A stretch of DNA of 64,000 bases from Arthrobacter sp. PsM3 (GCF_030433895.1 NZ_JARUXE010000006.1:62001-126000), one strand, 5' to 3'; counted from the first letter of the stretch, positions 17,269 through 26,660 are shown. A program made the numbers and translations. The notes: a model not told the origin generated them from the letters alone.

Positions 17269-18507
17269 CTAGCCCTTTGCTGTCGCTGTTGTTGCCGGCG
17301 GTGTTGTTGCCTGCTGTGCTGTTGCCGTGACGTTTTCGAGCACGACGGCGAGGCCCTGACCGACGCCGATGCAGATCGCGGCGACGCCCCAGCGCTGGCC
17401 GGTGGCCTGCAGGGACCGGGCCAGGGTGCCGAGGATGCGGGCCCCGGAGGCGCCCAGGGGGTGGCCCATCGCGATGGCGCCGCCGTGCCGGTTCACAATG
17501 GAGGGGTCGATGCCCCAGGCGGTGATGCAGGCCAGGGACTGCGCGGCGAAGGCCTCGTTGAGTTCGACGGCGCCGACCTCATCCCAGCCGATGCCGGCCT
17601 TCGCGAGGGCCTTGTTCGCGGCCTCGACCGGGGCGTAGCCGAAGAACTGGGGATCGTTGGCGTGCGCGCCGCGCCCGGCGATCCGGGCCAGCGGGTCCAT
17701 ACCCAGCAGGGCGGCGGCGTTTTCGGAGCCGAGCCACGCCGCGGACGCGCCGTCCGAGAGCGGGGAGGCGTTCCCGGCGGTGACGGTGCCGTCCGCGGTG
17801 CGGAACACGGTTTTCAGGCCGGCGAGTTTCCCGGCCGAGGACCCGGGACGGATGCCCTCGTCCCGGACCAGGCCCGTTCCCGGGACCACGGTCACGAGGC
17901 GGTCGTAGAAGCCCTCGTCCCAGGCGGCGGCGGCGAGGTTGTGCGAATTGGCGGAGAACTCGTCCTGAGCGGCGCGGGTGATGCCGTATTTGTCGGCGAG
18001 CCGTTCGGTGGCCTCGCCCAGGGACACGGTCCAGTCCGGGTCCATGGCTTTGTTCACCAGGCGCCAGCCCAGGGTGGTGGAGACCAGGGTCATGTCCCCG
18101 GCCGGGTAGGGCTTCTCGGTTTTGGGCAGCACCCAGGGCGCGCGGGACATCGATTCGGCCCCGCCGATGAGCATCAGGTCCGCGTCCCCTGTGTTGATCT
18201 GCCGGGACGCGATGATCGCCGCGTCCAGAGAGGACCCGCAGAGCCGGTTCACGGTGGTGCCCGGGATCGAGACCGGCAGCCCCGCGAGCAGGGTGCCCAT
18301 CCGGGCGATGTTCCGGTTCTCCTCGCCCGCGCCGTTGGCGTTGCCGAACACCACCTCATCGATCCGCTCAACATCGAGTTTCGGCGCGCGCCTCACGGCC
18401 TCGCCGATCACGTGCGCGGCCAGATCATCCGGACGGACCCCGGCGAGCCCGCCGCCGAACTTCCCGAACGGAGTCCTCACGGCATCAAAAATAAAGGCCT
18501 CGTTCAC
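17269..18507 (-). CDS. pcaF: 3-oxoadipyl-CoA / acetyl-CoA thiolase
   Basis: 412-residue thiolase that cleaves 3-oxoadipyl-CoA to succinyl-CoA and acetyl-CoA, the last step of the pathway. The acylated cysteine is Cys 90 in NRLCGSS. The C-terminal histidine is in GGAIAMGHPLGASG and the second catalytic cysteine in CIGVGQG. The GTG start overlaps the pcaC stop by 4 nt. The last 15 or so residues are a Thr/Ala-rich tail (ATAQQATTPPATT) not needed for the fold. Confidence 0.94.
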   Translation of the reverse strand: MNEAFIFDAVRTPFGKFGGGLAGVRPDDLAAHVIGEAVRRAPKLDVERIDEVVFGNANGAGEENRNIARMGTLLAGLPVSIPGTTVNRLCGSSLDAAIIASRQINTGDADLMLIGGAESMSRAPWVLPKTEKPYPAGDMTLVSTTLGWRLVNKAMDPDWTVSLGEATERLADKYGITRAAQDEFSANSHNLAAAAWDEGFYDRLVTVVPGTGLVRDEGIRPGSSAGKLAGLKTVFRTADGTVTAGNASPLSDGASAAWLGSENAAALLGMDPLARIAGRGAHANDPQFFGYAPVEAANKALAKAGIGWDEVGAVELNEAFAAQSLACITAWGIDPSIVNRHGGAIAMGHPLGASGARILGTLARSLQATGQRWGVAAICIGVGQGLAVVLENVTATAQQATTPPATTATAKG

Positions 18508-18959
18508 GGCGTGCTGTCCATTTCTGTGTTGTCCATTGAGTGGAAGACCTGCTGGGCGGTCTTGAAGGCGGTGTTGGCGGAGGGGACCCCGCAGTAGATG
18601 GCGGTCTGCAGCAGGATTTCCTTGATCTCGTCCCTGCTGAGGCCGTTGGTGATGGCGGCTCGGATGTGCATGGCCAGTTCCTCCCAGTGCCCGTGCGCGA
18701 CCATCGCGGTGATGGTGACGGCGGAGCGCATCTGCCTGGTCAGGCCGGGCCTGGTCCAGATGCCGCCCCAGGCGATCCGGGTGATCATGTCCTGGAAGTC
18801 CTCGGTGAAAGCGTCCTTGTTGGCGTTGGCACGGTCCACATGCGCAGCGCCAAGCACCTCGCGGCGGACCACCATGCCTCCGTCGTAGATCTCCTGGCTG
18901 GTGGCCTCCGGCTGCACCACTCCATGCCGTTCCAGGCCGGTCCGCTCCGCGCCGGTCAC
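18504..18959 (-). CDS. pcaC: 4-carboxymuconolactone decarboxylase
   Basis: 151-residue single-domain member of the carboxymuconolactone decarboxylase (AhpD-like) fold that turns 4-carboxymuconolactone into 3-oxoadipate enol-lactone. The N-terminal GMVVRREVLG, the central RSAVTITAMVAHGHWEELAMHIRAA and the AIYCGVPSANTAF segment are typical of PcaC. It is a separate gene here, not fused to pcaD as in some actinobacterial PcaL proteins. GTGA overlaps join it to pcaD and pcaF. Confidence 0.93.
   Translation of the reverse strand: MTGAERTGLERHGVVQPEATSQEIYDGGMVVRREVLGAAHVDRANANKDAFTEDFQDMITRIAWGGIWTRPGLTRQMRSAVTITAMVAHGHWEELAMHIRAAITNGLSRDEIKEILLQTAIYCGVPSANTAFKTAQQVFHSMDNTEMDSTP
18531..18545 (+). 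promoter_or_regulatory. Match to the pob IclR element inside pcaC
   Basis: GTCCATTGAGTGGAA shares 13 of 15 bases with the pobA site. It lies within the 3' end of the pcaC coding sequence, about 25 nt ahead of pcaF. Because it is coding DNA it may be coincidental. Confidence 0.25.
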
Positions 18960-19774
18960 TTTCCGGCCCCGCGGGATTCGGCCCAGGTAATCAGGGTCCG
19001 CAGCAAGTCGGCCACGTGCCCGGGTGCTTCGAAGGGCGCCAGGTGTGCCACGCCCTCAAGGCTCACTGCACTCGCGGTGCCGCCGCCGGCGGTGATTCCT
19101 TCGACGATCGCCTCCGCGAACGACGGCGGGGCGACGGTGTCCTCCACGCCTGCGATGGCCTGGGTGGGGACCCGGATGCTGCCGAGGTCGTCCCGGACGT
19201 CATAGGCGGCGAGGGCTTCGCAGCAGTACGCGTAGCTGAAGCGGTCGGCGTCGCGCAGGTTGTGCAGCAGCCGGCCGCTGAGTTCCGGCTGGCGCTCCAT
19301 GAAACCCTGGCCGAACCAGCGCTGCGCCGAACCCTGGATCATCACGGGCGTGCCCTGGGTCCGTACGGTTTCCGCGCGTTCCAGCCAGCCCTCGGGCGTG
19401 CCGAGTTTCGCGCCGGTGCATTGCACGGACAGGCTCTTGAGCCGTTCACCATGCTTGATTCCCAGCTGCAGCCCGGTGGCGCCGCCCAGCGAGACACCGG
19501 CGTAGTGGAATAGCGCTCCGGGCGCGATCGAATCCACCAGTTCGACCACGGCGTCGGCAAGTTCGGCGACGGTGAAGGTTTCCGTCGCGGCGGGCGAGAT
19601 CCCGTGGCCGGGCAGGTCCCAGGCGATGACGTCGGCGTCGTCTCCGAGCAGGGCACCGGCCTGGCTCCACAGCAGCGTGGAAGTGCCCAGGGACGGCCCC
19701 AGCACGAGGAGGGGTTTGTCCCCCAGCGGGCGCTGGGGCGAAAGCAGTACTGCCTTGACTGTGGGTCTAGCCAC
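18956..19774 (-). CDS. pcaD: 3-oxoadipate enol-lactonase
   Basis: 272-residue alpha/beta hydrolase that opens 3-oxoadipate enol-lactone to 3-oxoadipate. The nucleophile elbow GVSLGG places Ser 95; the acid is in GVEDTVAP and the histidine in GVAHLAPFE. The oxyanion region LGPSLGTS near residue 26 matches the family (usually NSLGTD). Overlaps pcaB by 8 nt and pcaC by 4 nt. Confidence 0.93.
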   Translation of the reverse strand: MARPTVKAVLLSPQRPLGDKPLLVLGPSLGTSTLLWSQAGALLGDDADVIAWDLPGHGISPAATETFTVAELADAVVELVDSIAPGALFHYAGVSLGGATGLQLGIKHGERLKSLSVQCTGAKLGTPEGWLERAETVRTQGTPVMIQGSAQRWFGQGFMERQPELSGRLLHNLRDADRFSYAYCCEALAAYDVRDDLGSIRVPTQAIAGVEDTVAPPSFAEAIVEGITAGGGTASAVSLEGVAHLAPFEAPGHVADLLRTLITWAESRGAGK

Positions 19775-21278
19775 GGGAGGCTCCGTTCAGGTCGAGGGTC
19801 GGTGAGGGGGCGCGGGCCCCGGCGGCGCCGGTGGCGCCGAATTCCGGGTAGGCAGCGAGGATGCGGCGGGAGATTTCGGCGGCCTGGCCGAGGTAGTTGG
19901 CCGGATCGAGCAGCTCCTCCAGCCGGGCGTCGGAGAGCAGCTCCGCCGGCACGGCGGTGCGGAGCAGCCGCCGGTAGGTGCTGGCCTGTTCGTTCGCCGG
20001 GACCTGGAGCGTCTGGTCCACGACGGACTGCAGCCGCTGTTTTCCGTCGACGCCCTGCATCCCGCCGAGGAGCGGGGCGACGGCGGCCGTGACGGCTTCG
20101 CTGAGCAGCAGCGGCCCGGAAAGGTCCAGGTTACGGCGCATGGCCGCGGGGAAGACCTGCAGGCCTTCGGCGAGTTCGCGGAGCTGCACGGCTGCGCCGA
20201 GGCCCAGGCGGAGGAGCTGGCGGAGTGCCGGCCATTCGCTGTGCCAGGCGCCGTCGGGGCGTTCATCGTTGAAGTTGGCGGCGGCCAGATGCAGCTGTGC
20301 GGCCTGGCCGGGTGCCTGCAGGGCGGCGCTGCGGACCAGCACGGACAGCACCGGGTTCTGCTTCTGCGGCATGGCTGAGGACCCGCCCCGGCCGGCGGCG
20401 CGGGGTTCGGCGAGTTCGGCGACCTCCGGGCGGCTCAGGAACAGCACGTCGGAGGCCACCTTGCCCGCAGCGTCGGTCACGGCGGCCAGGGCGTCACCGA
20501 GGGACGTCACAGCCAGCCGGTTCGTGTGCCACGGCGCCGGAGCGGCGGCGAGGCCGAGTTCTGCGGCCAGCCGGTCGGAGAGATCAAACGGGGACAGCCG
20601 GGGACCTGGAGTCAGTGCCGCGCCCTCTGTCAGCACGGTGCCGGCCGCGAGGGTTCCGGCCGCTCCCCCGGTCTGCACCGGGAATTCGAGGGCCTCCAGC
20701 CGGCGCGCTGCAGCGGCGAGCCCGTGGAACCATTGGGCCGCCTTGAGCCCGAAGCTGAACGGCAGGGAGTGCTGGGTGAGGCTGCGGCCCACGCACAACG
20801 TCTCCGCGTGCCGTTCCGCAAGGGCAGCCAGGGCCGCGGTGGTGGCCCGGAGCTCGGTGAGCAGGCCGCTGACAGCATCCCGGGCCAGCAGGATCAGGGC
20901 GGAATCGAGCACGTCCTGGCTGGTCAGCGAGGTGTGCACGGCTTTCCCGGCACCGATCCCCGCTGTGTCAAGGGCCGTGACCTGCCCGCGGAGATCCGCC
21001 AGCAAGGGGATCACCGGGTTGGCGCCGCCCTGGGCGCGCAAGGCGATGCCCGCGAGGTCATAACGGCCCACGTCGGCGGCTGCGGCGACCACCGCGGCGG
21101 ACCCGGCCGGCGCCAGGGACGCGTCCTCCAGGACTCTGGCCCAGGCGGCCTCGACCCGGAGCATGGCGGCCAGTACCGCCCGGTCACCGGTCAGCGCCGC
21201 CACACGGGGCGACGCCGACACGGGACTCAGGAGGCCGACGTCGCCCTCGGCGGCTCCGCCGGTTTCAGGAGAGATCAC
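19767..21278 (-). CDS. pcaB: 3-carboxy-cis,cis-muconate cycloisomerase
   Basis: 503-residue member of the fumarase/aspartase superfamily that lactonises 3-carboxy-cis,cis-muconate. The superfamily signature loop is GGSSAMPQKQNPV (about residue 295), equivalent to the GSSxMPxKxNP of PurB. HTSLTSQDVLD and RSLTQHSLPF are the other conserved active-site blocks. Slightly longer than many homologues (about 450) because of N- and C-terminal extensions. GTG start; overlaps pcaG by 4 nt. Confidence 0.93.
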   Translation of the reverse strand: MISPETGGAAEGDVGLLSPVSASPRVAALTGDRAVLAAMLRVEAAWARVLEDASLAPAGSAAVVAAAADVGRYDLAGIALRAQGGANPVIPLLADLRGQVTALDTAGIGAGKAVHTSLTSQDVLDSALILLARDAVSGLLTELRATTAALAALAERHAETLCVGRSLTQHSLPFSFGLKAAQWFHGLAAAARRLEALEFPVQTGGAAGTLAAGTVLTEGAALTPGPRLSPFDLSDRLAAELGLAAAPAPWHTNRLAVTSLGDALAAVTDAAGKVASDVLFLSRPEVAELAEPRAAGRGGSSAMPQKQNPVLSVLVRSAALQAPGQAAQLHLAAANFNDERPDGAWHSEWPALRQLLRLGLGAAVQLRELAEGLQVFPAAMRRNLDLSGPLLLSEAVTAAVAPLLGGMQGVDGKQRLQSVVDQTLQVPANEQASTYRRLLRTAVPAELLSDARLEELLDPANYLGQAAEISRRILAAYPEFGATGAAGARAPSPTLDLNGASRG

Positions 21279-21856
21279 TTCGAGGAGCCCTCAAAGTCGA
21301 GGAACACCGTCTCGCCCTCGCCCTGGAGCCGGACGTCCCAGGTCAGGCCGCCGTCGGCGTCGCGGCGTGCGATCAGCGTCTTGCGGCGTTCCGGATCCAG
21401 CGAGGACAGCAGCGGGTCCGCGGCCAGGGCCTTCTCGTTTTCCGGCAGGTAGATCCGGGTGAAGAGCCGGTTCATCAGGCCGCGGGCAAAGACCGCGACG
21501 GAGATGAACGGGGCCGCATCATCATCGGTGGGGCCGGGGTTGACCGTCGTAAAGGTGAAGACGCCGGTGTTGCCGACCGCGCTGCGGCCGAAACCGGTGA
21601 AGGTGTAGCCGTCGCGCACCAGCGAACCGGTGTGGTGCGGGACGTTGCCCTCGGCGTCGGCCTGCCAGATCTCCAGGATCGCGTCCGGGATCGGATGCCC
21701 GGCGCCGTCGTAGACCACGCCCTGGAGCCGGATGGAGCCCGGGGATCCGGGGGCCAGCAACTCGCGGTCCTTGGTGAAGGGCAGTGCGTAGCCGTAGAAC
21801 GGGCCGACGGTCTGGCCCGGTGTCGGGGTGAGTTTACTCATGCTGGCCTTATTCAT
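21275..21856 (-). CDS. pcaG: Protocatechuate 3,4-dioxygenase alpha subunit
   Basis: 193-residue non-iron-binding subunit of the ring-cleaving dioxygenase. TPGQTVGPFYGYALPF at the N-terminus is the alpha-subunit signature. DAILEIWQADAEGNVPHH corresponds to the region that in the beta subunit carries a metal ligand but here lacks it, as expected for PcaG. The ATG overlaps the pcaH end by 8 nt, giving coupled 1:1 synthesis. Confidence 0.95.
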   Translation of the reverse strand: MNKASMSKLTPTPGQTVGPFYGYALPFTKDRELLAPGSPGSIRLQGVVYDGAGHPIPDAILEIWQADAEGNVPHHTGSLVRDGYTFTGFGRSAVGNTGVFTFTTVNPGPTDDDAAPFISVAVFARGLMNRLFTRIYLPENEKALAADPLLSSLDPERRKTLIARRDADGGLTWDVRLQGEGETVFLDFEGSSK

Positions 21857-22757
21857 TGTCGTCTCCTGCTTCGCCCAATGCCTCGTTCTCGGTCCAGGTC
21901 CGCTTCGATCCGGTCAGGACAATGTCCCAGTTGTACGCCAGCGCCCATTCAGGCTTCGTCTGCTCGTGGTTGTAGGTGGCCACGAGCCGGTCGCGGGCGT
22001 CCTGGTCCACGATCGACTGGTAGATCGGGTCCAGCGGGAAGAGCTGGTCACCCGGGAAGTACATCTGGGTGACGATCCGCTGGGTGAACTCCTGCCCGAA
22101 CAGGGAGAAGTGGATGTGGGCCGGGCGCCAGGCGTTCAGGTGGTTCTTCCACGGGTAGGCGCCGGGCTTGATGGTGGTGAACCTGTAGGAGCCGTCGGCG
22201 CCCGTGATGCACCGGCCGACGCCGGTGAAGTTGGGGTCCAGCGGGGCCGGGTGCTGGTCGCGTTTGTGGATGTAGCGGCCGGCGGAGTTCGCCTGCCAGA
22301 TCTCCACGAGCTGGCCCGCGACGGGGCGGCCGTCGCCGTCGAGCACGCGGCCGGAGACGACGATGCGTTCGCCCAGCGGTTCACCGTTGTGCTGGATGGT
22401 GAGGTCCGCTTCCAGCGCGTGCACGTCCATGTGCCCGAACGCGGGAGAGTAGAGCTCGATCGTTTCCGGATCCGCGTGGTGCAGGTCCTTGGTGGGGTGG
22501 CGCAGGACGCTGCTGCGGTACGGGGGGTAGTCCAGCCGCGGCTGGATCTCCGCCGGGGCACCGTTCCTGAGGGCCTGCGCGTAGGCGTCCCCGAGGGCTT
22601 TCATCTCGGCACTGAGGTCCGCCTGCGACTCCGCGGCCGTGTCCCCGGCAGGGACACCGCTCGCGTACGTCTTCGGTGCGGCCTTCGTGGCCTCGTCGGA
22701 CACGTCCTCGGTGAGCGGGTCCGCGTTGTAGATCTCAAGGTTGATTTCTTCAGGCAC
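21849..22757 (-). CDS. pcaH: Protocatechuate 3,4-dioxygenase beta subunit
   Basis: 302-residue iron(III)-binding subunit that cleaves protocatechuate between its hydroxyls to 3-carboxy-cis,cis-muconate. The four iron ligands are recognisable: Tyr in AGRYIHK, Tyr 39 residues later in GAYPW, and the two histidines of the AHIHF motif 13 and 15 residues after that, exactly the spacing of the Pseudomonas enzyme. The roughly 60-residue N-terminal extension is longer than usual. A strong AAAGGAGG lies 5 nt before the GTG, marking efficient initiation within the operon. Confidence 0.96.
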   Translation of the reverse strand: MPEEINLEIYNADPLTEDVSDEATKAAPKTYASGVPAGDTAAESQADLSAEMKALGDAYAQALRNGAPAEIQPRLDYPPYRSSVLRHPTKDLHHADPETIELYSPAFGHMDVHALEADLTIQHNGEPLGERIVVSGRVLDGDGRPVAGQLVEIWQANSAGRYIHKRDQHPAPLDPNFTGVGRCITGADGSYRFTTIKPGAYPWKNHLNAWRPAHIHFSLFGQEFTQRIVTQMYFPGDQLFPLDPIYQSIVDQDARDRLVATYNHEQTKPEWALAYNWDIVLTGSKRTWTENEALGEAGDDNE

Positions 22758-22797
22758 AGCAGCCTCCTTTCGTTGGGTGTTGGTGTTATTTGGTGGG

Positions 22798-24765
22798 TCA
22801 GGTGGTGAGGTTCAGCTGGTGCAGGTGGTCGTACTGGACGGCGTGCCGCACCGGCGCGTTCGGCGCACCGTAGCCGTCGTAGGCGCCGCGGCGTTCCACC
22901 ATTTCGAAGAACACGCTGCCGACGGTGGCCGTGTAGAAGTGCAGGAATTCGCCGTCCGCATCACGGTCGTAGAGCAGGTTGAGGTCCCGGAGGGTGGCCA
23001 GAAAGGCCGGGTCCAGGCCGAACCGCGCGTCGAGGTCCTCGTAGTAGTTCGCGGGGATCTGGAGGAAATCCAGACCGCGGGCCTTCGCGGCCCGGGCCGT
23101 CGCCACGAGGTCATCCACCGCGAAGGCGATGTGTTCCTGGTAGGTGCGGCGCTGGGCAGTGCCTGAGCCTTCGCCTTCGCGCTGGACCAGCGGGGCCAGG
23201 TTCAGCACCAGGCGGACACCGCGGTCACGGGTCAGCATCACCTGGGACCGGACCAGCCCGGTGGGGCTGGCGACTTCCGCATACGGCTGCGGTTCCAGGG
23301 CGAGGGCGCTGGTGTAGAAGAGCACGGCCTCGTCGAAGTGCTGCCAGGGCTGGGCGAGGTTGACGTGGTCGATCACGGCGCGTTGTTCCCCGATGGCGCC
23401 CTGTTCCCCGGCCCGGCCGGCAGCGGGCGCTTCCAGCCCCTCGCCGAATTCGCGGGTCCAGACCGCGGTGCCGTCCGGGCTGCCCTGGCACAGGAAGATC
23501 TCGGTCGAGTCCGGGGCGGCGAAGCCCTGGAATATTTCTTCATCGGCCTGGCTCTTGCGCGGCACGGCCGGGGCCTTGAGCTGCTGGGCGCGGGCCGCGG
23601 CAATGACAGGGGACTCGACGTCGAAGCCCAAGGCCGAAATCGCGGGTGCGGCGGCGGCCCCGGCGTCGCGGGATTCCTGGGAGGAGTCCTCGTTGATGAT
23701 CACGCGGGCGTGGCCCATGGTCCACAATTGCACATTCTTGGTCCGGTGGCGCCCGTTGGACGCGAATCCCAGCTGGCCCAGCAGGGTTTCCAGGGCGGCA
23801 GTGTCCGCGGCCCTGACCTCGGCGAAGTTGAATCCGCCCGGTTCGGCCACCTGCGGGAGGGTTGCCAGTTCCATCGGGTACCGGCGGCGGCCCGGCAAGC
23901 GGGTTCCGGCGCCGTTTTCGACGGCGTGTTCCGGGGCCGGGTGCGCGTCCAGCCACTTCGCGCTTTGCTCCTCGAGCCAGATCAGCGACCGCATCGCGTC
24001 CACCGCGGTGCGTTCGACGTCGGACTGGCGGAAGACGTCGTTGAAGACCTCCAGGGATACCGGACCGGTGTACCCGGCCCGGACCACGTGGCCGAGGAAC
24101 TCGGCGAGTTCGAACTGCCCCTCGCCAGGGAACACCCGGTAGTGCCGGCTCCAGGACAGCACGTCCATGGACAACTTAGGCGCATCGGCCACCTGGACGA
24201 AGAAGATCTTCTCCGGGTTGAAGGATTCGATTCTTGCGGTGTCCCAGTCACGGGAGAGGATGTGGAACGAGTCGAGGCAGGTCCCCAGGTTGGGGTGGTC
24301 CACCGTCTCCACGAGGCGGTGGGCGTGCTCGTAGTCGTTGACGTACTTTCCCCACGCCAGGGCCTCGTAGGCCACTTTAACCCCGTGGTCCCGGGCTAGG
24401 GCGGCGAGGGCTGCGAGCTGTTCCGCCCGGAGCCCGTCGTCATCAATGCTGGCAGTGGCGACGTTGGAGCAGACCAGGATGGTATCCATACCGAGGCGGG
24501 ACATCAGCCGGAACTTGGCCTCAGCCCGGCGCAGGTTGGCGGCCAGCAGCTCCGCGGTCACGCTGTCGAAGTCGCGGAACGGCTGGTATAAATCCAGCGT
24601 CAGGCCCAGGTCGGCGGCCATCTTCCGGACGTCATCCGGGCTCAGCGGGGAAGTGACAAGATCCTGTTCGAAGATTTCGATCCCGTCGAAACCCGCAATG
24701 GCGCAGGCCTGCATCTTTTCCCGCAGGGTGCCGGAGAGGCAGACCGTGGCGATTCCGGTGCGCAT
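22798..24765 (-). CDS. qsuB: 3-dehydroshikimate dehydratase (QsuB/QuiC type, fused HPPD-like domain)
   Basis: 655-residue enzyme converting 3-dehydroshikimate to protocatechuate. The N-terminal TIM-barrel (residues 1 to about 290) holds the metal-ligand set Glu134, Asp165, Gln191 and Glu239, the same numbering as in Pseudomonas QuiC1. The C-terminal half (from about 310) has two vicinal-oxygen-chelate/hydroxyphenylpyruvate-dioxygenase-like modules ending near VFFEMVERRG. Its ATG overlaps the aroE-type stop by one base; pcaH follows after 40 nt. It links hydroaromatic degradation to the pca genes. Confidence 0.92.
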   Translation of the reverse strand: MRTGIATVCLSGTLREKMQACAIAGFDGIEIFEQDLVTSPLSPDDVRKMAADLGLTLDLYQPFRDFDSVTAELLAANLRRAEAKFRLMSRLGMDTILVCSNVATASIDDDGLRAEQLAALAALARDHGVKVAYEALAWGKYVNDYEHAHRLVETVDHPNLGTCLDSFHILSRDWDTARIESFNPEKIFFVQVADAPKLSMDVLSWSRHYRVFPGEGQFELAEFLGHVVRAGYTGPVSLEVFNDVFRQSDVERTAVDAMRSLIWLEEQSAKWLDAHPAPEHAVENGAGTRLPGRRRYPMELATLPQVAEPGGFNFAEVRAADTAALETLLGQLGFASNGRHRTKNVQLWTMGHARVIINEDSSQESRDAGAAAAPAISALGFDVESPVIAAARAQQLKAPAVPRKSQADEEIFQGFAAPDSTEIFLCQGSPDGTAVWTREFGEGLEAPAAGRAGEQGAIGEQRAVIDHVNLAQPWQHFDEAVLFYTSALALEPQPYAEVASPTGLVRSQVMLTRDRGVRLVLNLAPLVQREGEGSGTAQRRTYQEHIAFAVDDLVATARAAKARGLDFLQIPANYYEDLDARFGLDPAFLATLRDLNLLYDRDADGEFLHFYTATVGSVFFEMVERRGAYDGYGAPNAPVRHAVQYDHLHQLNLTT

Positions 24766-25646
24766 CAGGCGGCCACCTCTTCCGCTGCGACCAGCTCCAG
24801 GAAGTGGGCGCGCATCCGGTCCGCGTCGGCCTCGAGGCCGGTGAAGATCCGGAAGGCGTCGGCTGCCTGCCCGACCGCCATCCGGCCGCCGTCGAGCACG
24901 TCGCAGCCCTTGGCCCGGGCCTGCCGGACCAGCTCGGTCTCGATCGGCCGGTAAACAATGTCCGCGACCCAGTGCCGGGGCTCCACGAGGGACATGTCCA
25001 GCGGCACCCCCGGGTGGGCGGCCATGCCCACCGGGGTGCAGTGCACCAGGCCGTCGGCGAGTGGCATAAGTTGCGGCAGCTCCGCCGTCGTCCGCGCGGT
25101 GACCAGCTGGTCCGGGAAGAAGCCGGCGAGTTCGGCGGCGCGCGCCGCGCAGCGGGCGGGATCGGTGTCCACCAGGTCCAGTTCCCGGACACCGGCGGTG
25201 AGCAGGGCGTAGGCGACGGCGGACCCGGCGCCCCCTGCCCCCAGCTGCACCACCCGGTTCAACTTGGCTCCCGGCAGGCCGGTGGCCAGGGCTGCGGCGA
25301 ACCCGGAGAAGTCGGTGTTGTGGCCAATGAAGCGGCCGTCCCGAATGATCACGGTGTTGACCGCGCCGAGGCGCCGAGCGTCCGGGGTGACCTCGTCCAG
25401 GTGTTCCAGGACCAACTGCTTGCAGGGATGGGTGATGTTCAACCCGTTGAAACCCAGGCGGTACGCGCCGGTCAGGAGTTCACCGACGCTCTGGCCGGGA
25501 AGCCCCAGCTCGGTGAGGTCGATGGGGCGGTAGAGGTACCGGAGGCCCTGCACATCGCCTTCGCGTTCGTGCATGGGGGGCGTGAGCGACGGCATAACAC
25601 CATCGCCTATCAGGCCCACGAGAAAGGACTCTGCTCGATTGCTCAT
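24765..25646 (-). CDS. aroE: Shikimate/quinate dehydrogenase (AroE/QsuD-like, catabolic)
   Basis: 293-residue NAD(P)-dependent dehydrogenase oxidising shikimate (and possibly quinate) to the 3-dehydro acid. The substrate loop reads SLTPPMHEREG, where biosynthetic AroE has SLSPxxHN; the change resembles QsuD-type catabolic enzymes. NITHPCKQ holds the catalytic Lys, and GAGGAGSAVAYAL binds the cofactor. The ATG at 25646 has AAAGGAG 8 nt upstream, so a 45-nt longer frame is rejected. First gene of the 11-gene catabolic unit. A biosynthetic role is possible but unlikely in this context. Confidence 0.87.
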   Translation of the reverse strand: MSNRAESFLVGLIGDGVMPSLTPPMHEREGDVQGLRYLYRPIDLTELGLPGQSVGELLTGAYRLGFNGLNITHPCKQLVLEHLDEVTPDARRLGAVNTVIIRDGRFIGHNTDFSGFAAALATGLPGAKLNRVVQLGAGGAGSAVAYALLTAGVRELDLVDTDPARCAARAAELAGFFPDQLVTARTTAELPQLMPLADGLVHCTPVGMAAHPGVPLDMSLVEPRHWVADIVYRPIETELVRQARAKGCDVLDGGRMAVGQAADAFRIFTGLEADADRMRAHFLELVAAEEVAA

Positions 25647-25731
25647 CCGTCTAGCTCCTTTGACAACGGCACTCGGGGGGCGGGGACGCACTGGGCGCCG
25701 GCTGCCGGCCGGGTGATGGGGATTACACTAC

Positions 25732-25774
25732 AACAATTGTTCATATGTTGCACGCTTGTTCTACTAGCGAACAA
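25732..25774. promoter_or_regulatory. Clustered TTGTTC/GAACAA half-sites upstream of the catabolic operon
   Basis: TTGTTC occurs at 25737-25742 (inside the palindrome AACAATTGTT) and 25756-25761; its inverse GAACAA is at 25769-25774, giving TTGTTC-7 nt-GAACAA. On the coding strand TGTAAT resembles a -10. Likely operator/promoter region of the aroE-qsuB-pca unit; the neighbouring IclR protein is the natural candidate binder. Confidence 0.45.
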
Positions 25775-25812
25775 AGCATGACGGCTTCTGGCCGGGCGGA
25801 CGGCCGAATTGA

Positions 25813-26652
25813 TCACTGGGGCAGCCGGGCGGACAGCTCGGCCGCCGCCGCCTGGAGCAGGGGAACCAGGGCCACGAGGGCCTCCACGCTCATCCGGAAG
25901 ACCGGGACCGCCGTGGCCAGCGCGGCGAACGCGTGGCCCTGGGTGTTGAACACCGGGACGGCGACGGCCCGCATGCCCAGCTCGTTCTCCTCGTCCATGA
26001 CGGCGTAGCCACGCCGGCGGACGAGCTCGATCTCAGCGCGGAAGGCCTCGCGGTCCGTGATGGAAAATTCGGTCAGCGGCTCCAGCTCGAGTTCCTCAAC
26101 GAGCTGGCTTCGGGTGGCGTCATCGGCGAAGGCCACAAGCGCCTTGCCGACCGAGGTGGTGTGCAGTGCGCCCAGATGGCCCGGGTCGCTTGTGACGCGG
26201 AAGGTCTGGGGGCCGTCCACCTTGTTGACGGTGAGGTGGTGGTTTCCGTCGCGCACCGACAGGATGGTGGCCTCGCCGGTCTCCTCGGTGACGCGCCGCA
26301 GGATGGGCAGGGCGGTGCCGGCGAATCCGTGGTGGTTGGACACCCGCTGGCCGAGCTGGAAGATGCGCAGGCCCAGATGGTAGCGGCGCCCGTCCGGCTC
26401 GTAGTCCACGAAGCCGTCGCGGGTCAGCGAACCCAGCAGGCGGTAGGTCGTGCTGAAGGGCAGCTCCGCCCGGCGGGAGAGCTCTGCGGCACTCGCGCCC
26501 CGCGGCTCGTCACCCAACAAGACCAGCAGGCCCAGGGCCTTGCCGACCATGTCTGTCCGGGTGTCCTCCTTCGGGGCCTTGGCGCCCTTGCCGGCGGCTG
26601 CCGCGGGGGCGGAGGCGGTCCCGGTCTCTTCTGTGTCTTGATTCACACTCAT
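25813..26652 (-). CDS. IclR family transcriptional regulator (hydroaromatic operon)
   Basis: 279-residue IclR regulator. The first 33 residues are an Ala/Lys/Thr-rich tail, then a winged helix-turn-helix (ASAAELSRRAELPFSTTYRLLGSL, about residues 53-76), then the effector domain with LTEFSITD and NELGMRAVAVPVF. It sits between the aroE-qsuB-pca unit and the divergent MFS gene, so it probably controls uptake and breakdown of quinate or shikimate, as QsuR does in corynebacteria (a different family, LysR). That role is inferred from position. Confidence 0.83.
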   Translation of the reverse strand: MSVNQDTEETGTASAPAAAAGKGAKAPKEDTRTDMVGKALGLLVLLGDEPRGASAAELSRRAELPFSTTYRLLGSLTRDGFVDYEPDGRRYHLGLRIFQLGQRVSNHHGFAGTALPILRRVTEETGEATILSVRDGNHHLTVNKVDGPQTFRVTSDPGHLGALHTTSVGKALVAFADDATRSQLVEELELEPLTEFSITDREAFRAEIELVRRRGYAVMDEENELGMRAVAVPVFNTQGHAFAALATAVPVFRMSVEALVALVPLLQAAAAELSARLPQ

Positions 26653-26660
26653 GGCTCAAT

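Noticed and set aside
16459..18597. Plus-strand open frame of over 700 codons across pcaIJ/pcaF
   Set aside because: It is the antisense shadow of three well-supported pca genes and has no recognisable motif or ribosome-binding site.
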